Positions 23,877 to 33,039 are shown, counted from the stretch's first letter. The stretch is DNA of 64,000 bases from an uncultured Bacilli bacterium (GCA_934162195.1 CAKPHO010000002.1:1-64000), one strand, 5' to 3'. The notes: generated by a model from the letters alone, not told the origin. Made by a program: numbers and translations.

Positions 23877-24756
23877 AGAAGTAAAAACAAGATTAGACCA
23901 ATATTTAAGTGAAAAAACTGAGTATAGCCGTAGTCAAATACAAAAAATGATTAAAGATGGTCTTGTTTTAGTAAATGATAAAAAAATTAAGAGTAGCTAT
24001 ATCCTAAAAATAGGTGATGTTTTAGAAATTGGTGAGCCAGAAGTGGATGTGTTAAGTGCAGAACCAGAAAAAATGGATTTAGATATAGTCTATGAAGATG
24101 ATGATATTATTGTTGTTAATAAAGCAAATGGTGTAGTAGTACATCCTGCTGTTGGAAATAATCATGGAACACTTGTTAATGGTCTTGCTTATCATTCTAA
24201 AAATCTTAGTGATTTAAATGGTGAATTTAGACCGGGAATAGTACATAGAATTGATGCATATACAACAGGCTTATTAGTAGTTGCTAAAAATAACAAAGCA
24301 CACGAGTCATTAGCGCGTCAATTAGAAGAAAAGTCAACACATCGTAAATATATCGCTTTAGTTTGGGGTGTTATTAATAATGAAACTGGTACTATTGATG
24401 CTCCTATCGGTAGAGATGAAAAAGACCGCAAAAAGATGGCTGTAACATCAACTAATAGCAAGCATGCTATTACACATTTTAAAGTATTAGAAAGATATAA
24501 AGATGCTACTTTAATTGAAGTAGAACTTGAAACTGGAAGAACACATCAAATTAGAGTTCATATGAATTATATAGGACATCCAGTAGTTAATGATCCAGTT
24601 TATGGAAATAAAAAATTAATAGATGAAACAGGACAATGTTTACATGCTAAAGAGTTAGGATTTGTTCATCCAACTACTGGAAAATATGTAGAATTTTCTA
24701 GCGAATTACCTAAATGTTTTGTTAATATTTTAAACAAATTTAAAGGGAGTGATTAA
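23854..24756 (+). CDS. rluD: RluD-family 23S rRNA pseudouridine synthase
   Basis: Converts specific uridines in large-subunit rRNA to pseudouridine. The 300-residue protein has an N-terminal S4 domain (R-L-D-Q-Y-L-S-E ... S-R-S-Q-I-Q-K-M-I-K-D-G-L-V-L-V-N). The catalytic domain carries H-R-I-D-A-Y-T-T-G-L-L-V-V-A-K, with the catalytic Asp in H-R-I-D, and ends in E-T-G-R-T-H-Q-I-R-V-H and D-P-V-Y-G. The common H-R-L-D-x-x-T-S-G reads H-R-I-D-A-Y-T-T-G here, within family variation. GTG at 23854 is preferred over GTG at 23845 because the AGGTGA RBS covers the latter. lspA-rluD adjacency is common in Firmicutes (YlyB). Confidence 0.92.
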   Translation: MNKIEINEEVKTRLDQYLSEKTEYSRSQIQKMIKDGLVLVNDKKIKSSYILKIGDVLEIGEPEVDVLSAEPEKMDLDIVYEDDDIIVVNKANGVVVHPAVGNNHGTLVNGLAYHSKNLSDLNGEFRPGIVHRIDAYTTGLLVVAKNNKAHESLARQLEEKSTHRKYIALVWGVINNETGTIDAPIGRDEKDRKKMAVTSTNSKHAITHFKVLERYKDATLIEVELETGRTHQIRVHMNYIGHPVVNDPVYGNKKLIDETGQCLHAKELGFVHPTTGKYVEFSSELPKCFVNILNKFKGSD

Positions 24757-25905
24757 ATGGAAAGTATAATCAATAAAAATGATGAATTGGTTATGAAATT
24801 ATTACATTATTTCATAACAGAAAAAGGTTATAATCCAATTGTTTTACATGGTGCTCAAAATGAAATATGGCTTGAAAACTTGGATCAAGACTATAAGATT
24901 GTAAGAATTGTAAGTAATTATATTCATAATGATGAACAATTAGATTTTGATATATTTAAAACAAAAAATATTATGAAAAAGATTAAAAGAAAAACCTTTT
25001 CTTTTAATATGAATGCTTTAAGTATTTTTCTAAATTTAGGTGATAATGTTCATTTTAATAATGATAAATTTGGTTCTAATTTGATTGCCATTGATTTAAA
25101 GAATTTTAATGATTTAGAAAATAACCAAGCAATAATAAAATCATTTCCAGATATTTGTAAAAAAGAAGAAACAAATGAAGATGGTTTTAATTTGTTTATG
25201 AAATTGACAAAGGATATTAATGATAAAAACGAGGTCGAAGCTAAGAAAGCAGAAGATATATTTACAAAGAAAAGACCGATTATTACTTATGCTTTAATAA
25301 TTATTAATGTCTTGGTTTTTATAGCAATGTATATTTTTGGTAAAGGTAGTGAAGATAATTTAACATTAGTATTATTTGGTGCTAATTATCCAGCTTTAGT
25401 AAGAGCGGGAGATTATTATCGCCTTATTACAAGTGCTTTTCTTCATTCAGGTTTACTACATTTAATATTTAATAACTATGCATTATATGTAATAGGTTCA
25501 CAATTAGAAAGTTTTTTAGGTAGAGTTAAATTTTTGATCATATATTTAGTAAGTGCTATATGTGGAAGTTTAATGTCAATGTTATTTAGCAATGGAATAA
25601 GTGTAGGAGCTAGTGGTGCAATATTTGGTCTTTTAGGTTCACTTTTATATTTTGGATACAATTATCGTGTATATTTAGGTACTGTTTTAAAATCTCAAAT
25701 AATACCTCTAATTATTCTTAACTTAATAATTGGTTTTGTAACACCAGGAATTGATAATGCTGCTCATATCGGAGGACTTTTAGGAGGACTTGGTATGACT
25801 ATGGCATTAGGTATCAAATATAAAACAAGTACATTTGAGAAAGTAAATGGTAAAATAATAATGGCTATATATGTAGGATTTTTAATTTTTATGGCATTTT
25901 TTTGA
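24757..25905 (+). CDS. Rhomboid-family intramembrane serine protease with N-terminal cytoplasmic domain
   Basis: 382 residues. The first ~170 form a soluble domain, as in Bacillus GluP/YqgP-like proteins. Six or seven spans follow. Rhomboid signatures: R-L-I-T-S-A-F-L-H-S-G-L-L-H-L-I-F-N-N (the Asn oxyanion residue and paired His), the catalytic serine in G-A-S-G-A-I-F-G, and the catalytic His in N-A-A-H-I-G-G. It cleaves within transmembrane helices of unknown substrates. It begins directly after the rluD stop codon, so it is probably co-transcribed with lspA-rluD. All catalytic residues are present. Confidence 0.93.
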   Translation: MESIINKNDELVMKLLHYFITEKGYNPIVLHGAQNEIWLENLDQDYKIVRIVSNYIHNDEQLDFDIFKTKNIMKKIKRKTFSFNMNALSIFLNLGDNVHFNNDKFGSNLIAIDLKNFNDLENNQAIIKSFPDICKKEETNEDGFNLFMKLTKDINDKNEVEAKKAEDIFTKKRPIITYALIIINVLVFIAMYIFGKGSEDNLTLVLFGANYPALVRAGDYYRLITSAFLHSGLLHLIFNNYALYVIGSQLESFLGRVKFLIIYLVSAICGSLMSMLFSNGISVGASGAIFGLLGSLLYFGYNYRVYLGTVLKSQIIPLIILNLIIGFVTPGIDNAAHIGGLLGGLGMTMALGIKYKTSTFEKVNGKIIMAIYVGFLIFMAFF

Positions 25906-25910
25906 TAAGA

Positions 25911-25937
25911 AAGGGTACAAGGATTTGTACTTTTTTT
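25911..25937 (+). terminator. Terminator after the rhomboid gene
   Basis: GTACAA / TTGTAC hairpin flanked by AAAG and CTTT, then Ts. Confidence 0.8.
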
Positions 25938-25948
25938 GTTTATAAAAA

Positions 25949-25980
25949 AGGAAATAGAAAAGTTATCTTGTATATTATAA
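25949..25980 (+). promoter_or_regulatory. Sigma-H-like promoter for DUF1016 copy 2
   Basis: AGGAAAT-N14-GTATATTATAAGTAG, nearly identical over about 45 bp to the sequence before the copy at 1417. Confidence 0.65.
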
Positions 25981-25993
25981 GTAGGAGGTAACT

Positions 25994-26884
25994 ATGAACT
26001 ATTATGATGAAATAAAAACTAAATTAATAGATAATGAAATATATTCTAGAGTAAAAGATTATTCAAAAGAGAGAAATACTGTTATTACATATTTTGAAAT
26101 AGGTAAATTATTAAATGAAGCAGGCGGTAAATATGGGGATAATATTATAGATGAATATTCTAAAAAATTGGTTTTAGAAGTAGGTAAAAAATATAATAGA
26201 AGTACATTATTTAAGATGAAAAAATTATATAATGTATTTAGAAATGAAAAAGTGGCACCACTGGTGCCACAATTAACTTGGAGTCAGTGTTTATTGTTAA
26301 TACCAATAAATAACATAAATGAAATCCGTTATTATGCAACGCAAGCTAAAGAAAGAAATTTATCAAAAAGACAGCTAGAAGAAATAGTTAAAAATAAAGA
26401 ATATGAAAGATTGCCTATAGAAACTAAGAATAAACTAATGAATGAAGAAAAACTGGAAGTAAAAGATTTAGTGCCTAATCCAATATTAATAAGAAATAAA
26501 AATAATATAGAGATAATTACAGAAAAAGTATTACATAATCTAATACTTGAAGATATAACATTATTTATGAGAGAGCTTGGTAATTCATTTAGTTTTATAG
26601 ATAGTGAATATAAAATAAAAATAGGAGATAGATATAATTATATAGATTTATTACTTTATAATATAAAGTACAATGCCTATATTGTGGTAGAACTAAAAGT
26701 AACTGAATTTAAAGTAGAATATATATCACAAGTACAAAAATACATGAATTATATAGATAAAAATGTTAAAGAAATAAGTAATAATAATACAATAGGTATC
26801 TTAATTTGTAAAAAGGAAAATAAATTTGTTATCGAATATTGTTCAGATGATAGAATTACAGTTAGAGAATATGAATTAGTGTAA
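25994..26884 (+). CDS. DUF1016 (YhcG-type) PD-(D/E)XK nuclease, intact copy
   Basis: The only intact member of three paralogues in this window (others: 1417 frameshifted, 59153 deleted). The 296-residue protein has the N-terminal DUF1016-N helical domain (residues ~1-150, including N-E-A-G-G-K-Y-G and the Q-L-T-W-S segment). A C-terminal PD-(D/E)XK core follows (residues ~165-296): F-S-F-I-D-S-E-Y-K-I-K, Y-N-Y-I-D-L-L-L-Y with the Asp, V-V-E-L-K-V with the E-x-K pair, and I-G-I-L-I-C-K-K. The family is thought to cleave DNA and is often linked to restriction or mobile elements. It stands alone with its own sigma-H-like promoter and terminator. A palindrome lies in the middle of the gene. Confidence 0.85.
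   Translation: MNYYDEIKTKLIDNEIYSRVKDYSKERNTVITYFEIGKLLNEAGGKYGDNIIDEYSKKLVLEVGKKYNRSTLFKMKKLYNVFRNEKVAPLVPQLTWSQCLLLIPINNINEIRYYATQAKERNLSKRQLEEIVKNKEYERLPIETKNKLMNEEKLEVKDLVPNPILIRNKNNIEIITEKVLHNLILEDITLFMRELGNSFSFIDSEYKIKIGDRYNYIDLLLYNIKYNAYIVVELKVTEFKVEYISQVQKYMNYIDKNVKEISNNNTIGILICKKENKFVIEYCSDDRITVREYELV
26252..26270 (+). repeat. Intragenic palindrome in DUF1016 copy 2
   Basis: GTGGCACC-ACT-GGTGCCAC, a perfect 8-bp inverted repeat in an otherwise AT-rich gene. The copy at 59411 has GTGTCGCC-ACT-GGCGACAC, where two changes are compensated in the other arm. Confidence 0.85.
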
Positions 26885-26943
26885 AGAATAATTAAAAATT
26901 TTAAAATATAAAAAATATTTTGTCAACTAGGTTAAAATCAGAG

Positions 26944-26967
26944 ACAATCCTTTGCGATTGTTTTTTG
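26944..26967 (+). terminator. Terminator after DUF1016 copy 2
   Basis: ACAATC / GATTGT hairpin and a T tract. Confidence 0.8.
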
Positions 26968-26995
26968 TTGTGGTAAAATAAATGTGGTGATGGAA

Positions 26996-27709
26996 ATGCA
27001 AAGATATTTCAGTAATAAATTAAAAGATAATAAATTTGAACTTAGAAATGATGATATTTATCATATAACTCGTGTTATGCGTATGAAAAGTGGAGATAAC
27101 ATTGAGGTTGTTTATGATGAGAAAGTATATTTGTGCTGTATAGATTTTGTAAATGGAAATCTTGAAGTAAATGTAGTTAAGTGTCGTGAAACAAGTGATG
27201 AAAAGATAATTGAAAAAGTATTAATCATTCCACTTTTAAAAGAAACAAAAATGGATTTAATTTTACAAAAGGCAACAGAACTTGGAGTAAATAAGATTAT
27301 TCCAGTTGAAATGGAACGTAGTATTATCAAGTTAAATAAAGAAAAAGAAGATAAAAAAATTGAAAGATGGATGAGAATAGTAAAAGAAGCTAGTGAACAA
27401 TCTATGCGTGTTAATATTCCTATAATAACTGAAGTAAAAAAGATGAATGAATTAGAAAGCGAAACTGGCTTAAAACTAGTTTGTAGTACTAAAGAAAAAG
27501 AAAATACTATCAAAATGGTTTTGCAATCACATAAAAGTTATGATAAAATTAATATAGTAATTGGACCTGAGGGAGGAATATCTCCGAAAGAAGAAGAGTA
27601 CCTAAATAGTATTGGGTTTAAAAGTGTTAGTTTAGGGAAAAACATTATGAGAGTAGAGACCGTTCCTCTTTATATACTAAGTGTATTAAATTATGAAAAT
27701 ATGGAGTGA
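26996..27709 (+). CDS. rsmE: 16S rRNA (uridine-1498-N3)-methyltransferase RsmE
   Basis: SPOUT-class methyltransferase that methylates U1498 of 16S rRNA. The protein is about 237 residues. It begins M-Q-R-Y-F, as family members do, with a PUA-like N-terminal domain (H-I-T-R-V-M-R-M-K-S-G-D). The knotted SAM-binding domain carries K-A-T-E-L-G-V-N-K-I, E-Q-S-M-R and I-G-P-E-G-G-I-S-P-K-E-E, and ends in S-L-G-K-N-I-M-R-V-E-T. The start at 26996 matches family N-termini; ATGs a few bases upstream overlap the GGTGATG RBS. It is followed by a membrane protein gene 4 nt later. Confidence 0.94.
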   Translation: MQRYFSNKLKDNKFELRNDDIYHITRVMRMKSGDNIEVVYDEKVYLCCIDFVNGNLEVNVVKCRETSDEKIIEKVLIIPLLKETKMDLILQKATELGVNKIIPVEMERSIIKLNKEKEDKKIERWMRIVKEASEQSMRVNIPIITEVKKMNELESETGLKLVCSTKEKENTIKMVLQSHKSYDKINIVIGPEGGISPKEEEYLNSIGFKSVSLGKNIMRVETVPLYILSVLNYENME

Positions 27710-27713
27710 TATT

Positions 27714-28385
27714 ATGAATTCATTAATGAATATTATTAATAATTCAACTTTTTATTATGTTGTAGTCGCATTAGCGTATGTTTTAGTGATTCTTTTTGTT
27801 ATATTTTTACTTGTTAGAAACAAAAAGAAAAGAATTGAAAAAAGAATAATGGAAGAAGAGAATAAAAAAGATATAGAGGCAGTTGATTTAGAAGCTGTTT
27901 TGGATAAGATGCAAGAAGATGTAAATAAGACCAAAGTTGATGAAGTAAAATCTTTTGAAGAAGAACAAGAAGAAAAAGCTATTATTAGTTATCAAGAATT
28001 ATTAAAAGCTGTAAAAAAAGATGTTGATAATGTTACAAAGGTTGAACTTCCAAAAACAGAAATAGAAGTTGAAACAGAAGAAGAACCAGTTCAAATTATA
28101 CCAGAAGAAACTATTGAAAAAGCGGATAATGCTCCTGAATTAGAGGTTATGGAAGAAAAAGAAATTAAAAAACCATCAAAATTTCAAAATAGTGAATTTA
28201 TATCTCCAATATATGGTAGAGTTAACAGTGATATGAAATATCCTAAAATACCTGCTTTTAGAGAAGAAGAGCAAACCAATCATGAAGAAGATTTAGAAAA
28301 AACTATTGTTTTCGATGCAATTAAAGATGATGATAGTGATGAATTTTTAAAAGCGCTAAAAGAATTTAGAAATAACTTAGAATAA
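27714..28385 (+). CDS. Single-span membrane protein with acidic tail, unknown function
   Basis: Not recognised. 223 residues: one N-terminal span (residues ~15-38, Y-V-V-V-A-L-A-Y-V-L-V-I-L-F-V-I-F), then a lysine/arginine stop-transfer segment. A long, charged, probably disordered and partly coiled tail rich in Glu and Lys fills the rest. Near the C-terminus a short conserved-looking stretch, F-I-S-P-I-Y-G-R-V-N-S-D-M-K-Y-P, appears before a final acidic segment. It is translated right after rsmE (4-nt gap). The F-x-S-P-I-Y-G motif resembles segments found in division-associated membrane proteins of Gram-positives, but that link is tentative. Confidence 0.7.
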   Translation: MNSLMNIINNSTFYYVVVALAYVLVILFVIFLLVRNKKKRIEKRIMEEENKKDIEAVDLEAVLDKMQEDVNKTKVDEVKSFEEEQEEKAIISYQELLKAVKKDVDNVTKVELPKTEIEVETEEEPVQIIPEETIEKADNAPELEVMEEKEIKKPSKFQNSEFISPIYGRVNSDMKYPKIPAFREEEQTNHEEDLEKTIVFDAIKDDDSDEFLKALKEFRNNLE

Positions 28386-28403
28386 GCTTAGGCTTATTTT
28401 TTT
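28381..28403 (+). terminator. Terminator between the membrane protein gene and mtaB
   Basis: AATAAGC / GCTTATT hairpin, then seven Ts. Confidence 0.88.
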
Positions 28404-28419
28404 ACGAGGAAGTGATAAG

Positions 28420-29703
28420 ATGAAATTTTACATATATACACTAGGGTGTAAAGTAAATACATACGAGAGTAATGTTATGAGTGATTTATTAAAAGATAAA
28501 GGATATAAAGAGGTATCTGATTTAGATGATGCGGATGTTTATATAATAAATACGTGTACAGTAACAAATACAGCTGATAATAAGTCATTGAAAACAATTA
28601 GACAGGCGCATAGAACTAATCCTAACGCATTAATTGTAGTTTGTGGTTGTATGAGTCAACACCGCTTTAAAGATCTAATAGGCATGGAGGGTGTTAGTGT
28701 AGTACTAGGAAATAAAAATAAAAGTAAAATAGTTGAGTATATTGAAAAATACCAAAAAGATAAAAAGCAAATAGTTGATATATATGATTTAACTGATGTT
28801 CCATTTGAAACAATGAAATTAAATAATTTCGATAAAACAAGAGCGTTTGTTAAAATTCAAGACGGATGTAATAACTTTTGTTCTTATTGTATAATTCCTT
28901 ATACAAGAGGAAATGTTCGTAGTAAAAAACCAGAAGATGTTTTAGAAGAAATAAAAACTTTAGTTGAAGGTGGACATGAAGAAGTAGTTTTAACTGGAAT
29001 TCATACCGGACACTATGGTTCAGAATTTGAAGACTATTCCTTCTCTGACTTATTAACAGATATTTTAAAAATAAAAGATTTAAAGAGACTTAGAATATCT
29101 TCAATAGAAATTACAGAGTTGGATGATAAATTTTTAGATATATTAAAAAATAATAAAGTATTAGTTGATCATATGCATATACCTCTACAATCTGGTTCAA
29201 ATAAAATATTAAAATTGATGAATCGCAAATATGATAAAAAATACTTTATTGACAAGATTGAAAAGATAAGAAAGATTAGACCATTAATTTCTATAACTAC
29301 AGATATTATTGTAGGTTTTCCTGGAGAAACAGAAGAATTATTTAATGAAACACTAGAAACAGTAAAAAAGATAAGATTTAGTAAAATCCATGTTTTTCCA
29401 TATTCTCCACGCGAAGGAACTAAGTCGACACTTATGGATGGACAAGTAGATGAAGTAACTAAAAAAAGAAGAGTTAAAACTTTAATTGAACTTAGTAAAG
29501 AATTAGAAATAGAGTATATGGATAAGTTTATTGGTCAGGAATTAGAATTTATTCCAGAAGTAGAACGTGATGGATATTTATTTGGCCACACTGGTAACTA
29601 TTTATATATCAAAACTAAAGGATGTAAAGAACTATTACATCAAAGTATAATGGTAAAGATAGAAAGTACTAACTACCCTTATTCAATTGGAGAGATTATT
29701 TAA
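28420..29703 (+). CDS. mtaB: tRNA threonylcarbamoyladenosine methylthiotransferase MtaB
   Basis: Radical-SAM enzyme that adds a methylthio group to t6A37 of tRNAs. 427 residues in three domains. The N-terminal UPF0004 domain has cysteines in L-G-C-K-V-N-T-Y-E-S, N-T-C-T-V-T and C-G-C-M. The radical-SAM core (~residues 140-370) has C-N-N-F-C-S-Y-C-I-I-P. A C-terminal TRAM domain follows. The L-G-C-K-V-N start and H-I-P-L-Q-S-G-S block fit the MtaB rather than the MiaB subgroup. It is a single gene between terminators. Confidence 0.93.
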   Translation: MKFYIYTLGCKVNTYESNVMSDLLKDKGYKEVSDLDDADVYIINTCTVTNTADNKSLKTIRQAHRTNPNALIVVCGCMSQHRFKDLIGMEGVSVVLGNKNKSKIVEYIEKYQKDKKQIVDIYDLTDVPFETMKLNNFDKTRAFVKIQDGCNNFCSYCIIPYTRGNVRSKKPEDVLEEIKTLVEGGHEEVVLTGIHTGHYGSEFEDYSFSDLLTDILKIKDLKRLRISSIEITELDDKFLDILKNNKVLVDHMHIPLQSGSNKILKLMNRKYDKKYFIDKIEKIRKIRPLISITTDIIVGFPGETEELFNETLETVKKIRFSKIHVFPYSPREGTKSTLMDGQVDEVTKKRRVKTLIELSKELEIEYMDKFIGQELEFIPEVERDGYLFGHTGNYLYIKTKGCKELLHQSIMVKIESTNYPYSIGEII

Positions 29704-29715
29704 TCTCTTTTTTTG
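29691..29715 (+). terminator. Terminator after mtaB
   Basis: AGAGATTA / TAATCTCT spanning the stop codon, followed by Ts. Confidence 0.88.
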
Positions 29716-29759
29716 TTAACAAAAATCTTTTTATGCATAAACTATATTAGGTGGTTATC

Positions 29760-30125
29760 ATGGATAAAAAAGAGGAATTTAAAGCTTTTGTTAAAGAAAA
29801 TCCGAAACTTTTAAAATATGTAAAAAGTGGAGAGATGACATGGCAGAAGTTTTATGAAATGTATGATATGTATGGTAAAGATGATAATGTATGGAATGAT
29901 TATCTAAAAGTAGGTGTTGCTACCGCTGCCGCAAGTGCAAGTGCCTTTTCATTTAATGATGTTATGAATTGGGTGAAAGGAATAAACTTGGATAGTGTTC
30001 AAACAGGAATAGGTAACCTTCAAAGAGTAATTGGGATGGTTCAAGATTTAACTAGTAAAGACTCTACCAATACAAAAAAAGAGGAATATAAACCAAGACC
30101 TCTTTATAAACATTTTGATGATTAA
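29760..30125 (+). CDS. ylbD: YlbD-like protein
   Basis: 121 residues. The N-terminal half (F-V-K-E-N-P-K-L-L-K-Y-V-K-S-G-E-M-T-W-Q-K-F-Y-E-M-Y-D-M-Y-G) matches the YlbD coat-protein family of Bacillus; a Gly/Ala/Ser stretch and a charged tail follow. Synteny is strong: in Bacillus ylbD and ylbE precede ylbF-G and rsmD, and here they directly precede rsmD. In Bacillus YlbD was assigned to the spore coat, but this window offers no other sporulation gene, so a non-spore role is likely. The stop overlaps the ylbE start. Confidence 0.8.
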   Translation: MDKKEEFKAFVKENPKLLKYVKSGEMTWQKFYEMYDMYGKDDNVWNDYLKVGVATAAASASAFSFNDVMNWVKGINLDSVQTGIGNLQRVIGMVQDLTSKDSTNTKKEEYKPRPLYKHFDD

Positions 30126-30346
30126 TGATTCTAAAACTACAATTTATGATTAAAAATAACCCCAATTATGTTAAATATTTACATGAACACTCTGAGTGGT
30201 ATAAGATATTAAATCGTAACCCTAATGCCTTTTCTTTGTTTGAAGAAAAAATGAAAGAAGATTATAAGTTAAGACCAAGTGATAAATTTGAAAGAGTTAT
30301 TAGTACAATTGATATGTTACAAACAGTTCTTTCAACTTTAAAATAG
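30125..30346 (+). CDS. ylbE: YlbE-like protein
   Basis: 73 residues with the YlbE family pattern: N-P-N-Y-V-K-Y-L-H-E-H-S-E-W-Y-K-I-L-N-R-N-P, then F-E-E-K-M-K-E-D-Y and a C-terminal helix. Function unknown. The ATG at 30125 shares its first base with the ylbD stop (TAATG), indicating coupled translation; an internal ATG at 30146 is the alternative. The rsmD gene follows 27 nt later. Confidence 0.8.
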   Translation: MILKLQFMIKNNPNYVKYLHEHSEWYKILNRNPNAFSLFEEKMKEDYKLRPSDKFERVISTIDMLQTVLSTLK

Positions 30347-30373
30347 ATGTGGTAAAATATTGTTGGTGGTAAT

Positions 30374-30901
30374 ATGCGAATTATTAGTGGCAAATATAAA
30401 GGTAGAGAAATTAAAGGCTATAATATAGATGGTACTAGACCAACAATGGATAGAGTAAAAGAATCTTTGTTTGCATCTATTCAAAATTATGTAAAAGGTA
30501 GTATATGTTTAGACTTATTTGCTGGATCCGGTGGCCTTGGAATAGAAGCTCTAAGTGAGGGAGCACTATCTTGTTATTTTGTAGATAATAATAAAATAGT
30601 CATTGATACTTTAAGGCAAAATCTTACTAAGTTAAAAGTGGAAGAAGATTATTTTTTAATAAAAAAAGATTATGTGGAAGCTTTAAAAACGTTTGATACA
30701 AAATTTGATATTATTTTTTTGGATCCACCATATCATTTAAATATGATGAACAATGCTATTGATTTAATAATTAAAAATGACCTATTAAATGATGGTGGAA
30801 TTATTGTTTGTGAATATGAAGAAGGAACAGTTAACTGTGACTTACAAATATTAAAAGAGAAGAAGTATGGAAGTAAAAACGTTACTATTTTAAAAAAATA
30901 G
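30374..30901 (+). CDS. rsmD: 16S rRNA (guanine-966-N2)-methyltransferase RsmD
   Basis: SAM-dependent methyltransferase for G966 of 16S rRNA. 175 residues with the family signatures M-R-I-I-S-G-K-Y-K-G-R, R-P-T-M-D-R-V-K-E-S-L-F, the SAM motif D-L-F-A-G-S-G-G-L-G-I-E-A and the catalytic D-P-P-Y. It is last in the ylbD-ylbE-rsmD group. In Bacillus coaD follows; here a bacteriocin export cluster follows instead, suggesting an insertion at this point. Confidence 0.95.
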   Translation: MRIISGKYKGREIKGYNIDGTRPTMDRVKESLFASIQNYVKGSICLDLFAGSGGLGIEALSEGALSCYFVDNNKIVIDTLRQNLTKLKVEEDYFLIKKDYVEALKTFDTKFDIIFLDPPYHLNMMNNAIDLIIKNDLLNDGGIIVCEYEEGTVNCDLQILKEKKYGSKNVTILKK

Positions 30902-30913
30902 TAATTTTTTTTT
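30882..30913 (+). terminator. Terminator after rsmD
   Basis: TTACTATTTT / AAAATAGTAA overlapping the rsmD 3' end, then nine Ts. Confidence 0.88.
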
Positions 30914-30922
30914 GTAAAAAAA

Positions 30923-30955
30923 AGGATATAGCAAAATTTTAGCGAATGTTATAAG
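30923..30955 (+). promoter_or_regulatory. Sigma-H-like promoter of the bacteriocin operon
   Basis: AGGATAT-N14-GAAT followed by GTTATAAGTGAGG. It matches the sigma-H consensus better than the copies before the DUF1016 genes and has the same 14-nt gap as the comEA promoter. Confidence 0.7.
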
Positions 30956-30969
30956 TGAGGAGGGAAAAA

Positions 30970-33039
30970 ATGACAAAGTATCCGTTTGTTAAACAAGTAG
31001 ATTTAAAAGATTGTGCTAGTTGTTGTCTTTTAATGATTATTAAATATTATAATGGGTTTGTCTCGTTAGAAAAACTTAGGGATATAACAAAGACAACAAA
31101 GCTAGGAGTTAATGCTTATAACTTATGTGAAGGTGCTAAAGAAGTTGGATTTGAAGCCGAATGTTTAAAGGTAAGTATTGAAAATTTAGATAAAAAAGAA
31201 ATTTTTTTACCTATAATCGCTCATGTTAAAATAAATAACTATGGTCATTATGTGGTTATTTATAAAGTAAATAAAAAGAAGAAATATTTGATTATTGGAG
31301 ATCCGGCTTCTAAAGTAAAAAAAGTTACATTTGAAGAATTTCTTAAAATATGGAATGGAATTATAATAAATTTACATCCTTGTAGAAAAATGCCCATGGA
31401 AAATGATAACTCAATTTTTTATTTCATTGTAGAATTAATTAAACCTTTTAAAACTATCTCTATTTTCGTTTTCTTGTTATCTGTTCTTGTTATAATTTTT
31501 TCATGTGCATCATCTTTATATTTTAAGATAATTTTAGATAATATAAATACCTCGTATAATTATCTCTTGTTTATTTTTATTATTTTTTTGATTATTGAAA
31601 TTATAAAGTTATTAAACACTTACCTCAGAAATAGACTTGTAATTTTTTTAAATCAAAAATTAGACATGAATATTTCTAGTAATGTTTTTGATAAAATCAT
31701 TGACCTTCCTTATCAATATTATCGCAATAGGACAACTGGAGAAATAGTATCTCGCTTTAATGACCTCAACTTGATTAAAGATACTATTATCAAAATAATA
31801 GTTAGTGTAAGTACTGATTTACCACTTTTGATTGTTTCACTTATTATTATGTTTTTCACAAGCATTAAATTAAGTATAATCCTTGTTTCATTTGTCGTTT
31901 GTTATGTAATCATGGTTATTATTTTTCACCCCTTAACAAATAAAAAAATCCATGATTTACAGTTTCAAAAAGAAGATTATACATCAACCATAGTAGAAGC
32001 AGTAGGAGGATTTGAAACCATTAAAAACTTAAATATTGAAAGTAGTATAAAAAATAAATTTGGACTCAAGTATTATAATTTTCTAGAAAAATATTTCAAA
32101 TTTCAGAGCATGATTAATTTTAAACAACTGTTAAGTGATTTAATACTTGGAGTAAGTATCACTATTATAATTTATTATTCATCAGTTCAAATATATGATA
32201 ATAATTTTACGATAGGCACTTTGATGATGTTTTATACTCTTGCTAATTATTTTATCGATTCTATTAAAAATATTTTAAATTTAGATGTTAATTTTAAAGA
32301 AGCTATTAATTCACTAAAAAGAGTAGTAGGACTTTTCATTGATTATAAAGATAGTGGAATTGTTAATAATTTCAACTTTAAAAAAATTGAAATTTCTAAT
32401 CTTACATATTCTTATGATAATTGTGAAACTATTCTTGATAACATTAATTTAGAAATAAATAGAGGAGAAAAAATATTAATAACCGGATCTTCTGGTAGTG
32501 GTAAATCAACACTATTTAAAATATTGATGAAGTATTATCCAATAGATAATAATAAAGTTTTTGTTGATGATATTGATTATAATTATTTTAGTAAAAAAGC
32601 TATATCTAGTAGTATCACTTATATAAGTCAAAATGAAATATTATTTTCAGATACACTTTTAAATAACTTAAGTGTTTATAAAAAGGATAAGTTAGAAGAA
32701 GTAATTAGTTTATGTGAGATAGATAAAATCTTGAACAAAAGAAAAATTAATTTAAATTACGTTGTAGAAGAAAATGGATTTAATTTTTCAGGAGGAGAAA
32801 AGCAACGTTTTATATTGGGACGCTCTTTACAAAAAGACTTTAAAATTTTACTTATTGATGAAGAATTAAATCAAATGGATGTAAATTTGGAAAGGAGAAT
32901 CTTAAAAAGATTATTTTCTAAATATCATGATAAAACAATAATAATAGTTTCTCATCGCTTAGATAATTTAGATTTGTATGATCGAAACATAGAAATTAAA
33001 GATGGCAAAATAGAGAAGGATGTGAAAAAAAGTGAATAA
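30970..33039 (+). CDS. Bacteriocin ABC exporter with C39 leader peptidase
   Basis: A 689-residue peptidase-containing ABC transporter (ComA/LagD type) that trims double-glycine leaders and exports the peptides. The C39 peptidase occupies residues ~1-135: catalytic C15 in D-C-A-S-C-C, H93 in Y-G-H-Y-V-V, D111 in I-G-D-P-A. A six-span ABC membrane domain follows (~150-450). The ATP-binding domain has Walker A T-G-S-S-G-S-G-K-S-T, signature F-S-G-G-E-K-Q-R and Walker B I-L-L-I-D-E. The first gene of a tightly packed five-gene operon; it overlaps the accessory gene by 8 nt. Its natural substrates are the two GG peptides at 33454 and 33603. Confidence 0.94.
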   Translation: MTKYPFVKQVDLKDCASCCLLMIIKYYNGFVSLEKLRDITKTTKLGVNAYNLCEGAKEVGFEAECLKVSIENLDKKEIFLPIIAHVKINNYGHYVVIYKVNKKKKYLIIGDPASKVKKVTFEEFLKIWNGIIINLHPCRKMPMENDNSIFYFIVELIKPFKTISIFVFLLSVLVIIFSCASSLYFKIILDNINTSYNYLLFIFIIFLIIEIIKLLNTYLRNRLVIFLNQKLDMNISSNVFDKIIDLPYQYYRNRTTGEIVSRFNDLNLIKDTIIKIIVSVSTDLPLLIVSLIIMFFTSIKLSIILVSFVVCYVIMVIIFHPLTNKKIHDLQFQKEDYTSTIVEAVGGFETIKNLNIESSIKNKFGLKYYNFLEKYFKFQSMINFKQLLSDLILGVSITIIIYYSSVQIYDNNFTIGTLMMFYTLANYFIDSIKNILNLDVNFKEAINSLKRVVGLFIDYKDSGIVNNFNFKKIEISNLTYSYDNCETILDNINLEINRGEKILITGSSGSGKSTLFKILMKYYPIDNNKVFVDDIDYNYFSKKAISSSITYISQNEILFSDTLLNNLSVYKKDKLEEVISLCEIDKILNKRKINLNYVVEENGFNFSGGEKQRFILGRSLQKDFKILLIDEELNQMDVNLERRILKRLFSKYHDKTIIIVSHRLDNLDLYDRNIEIKDGKIEKDVKKSE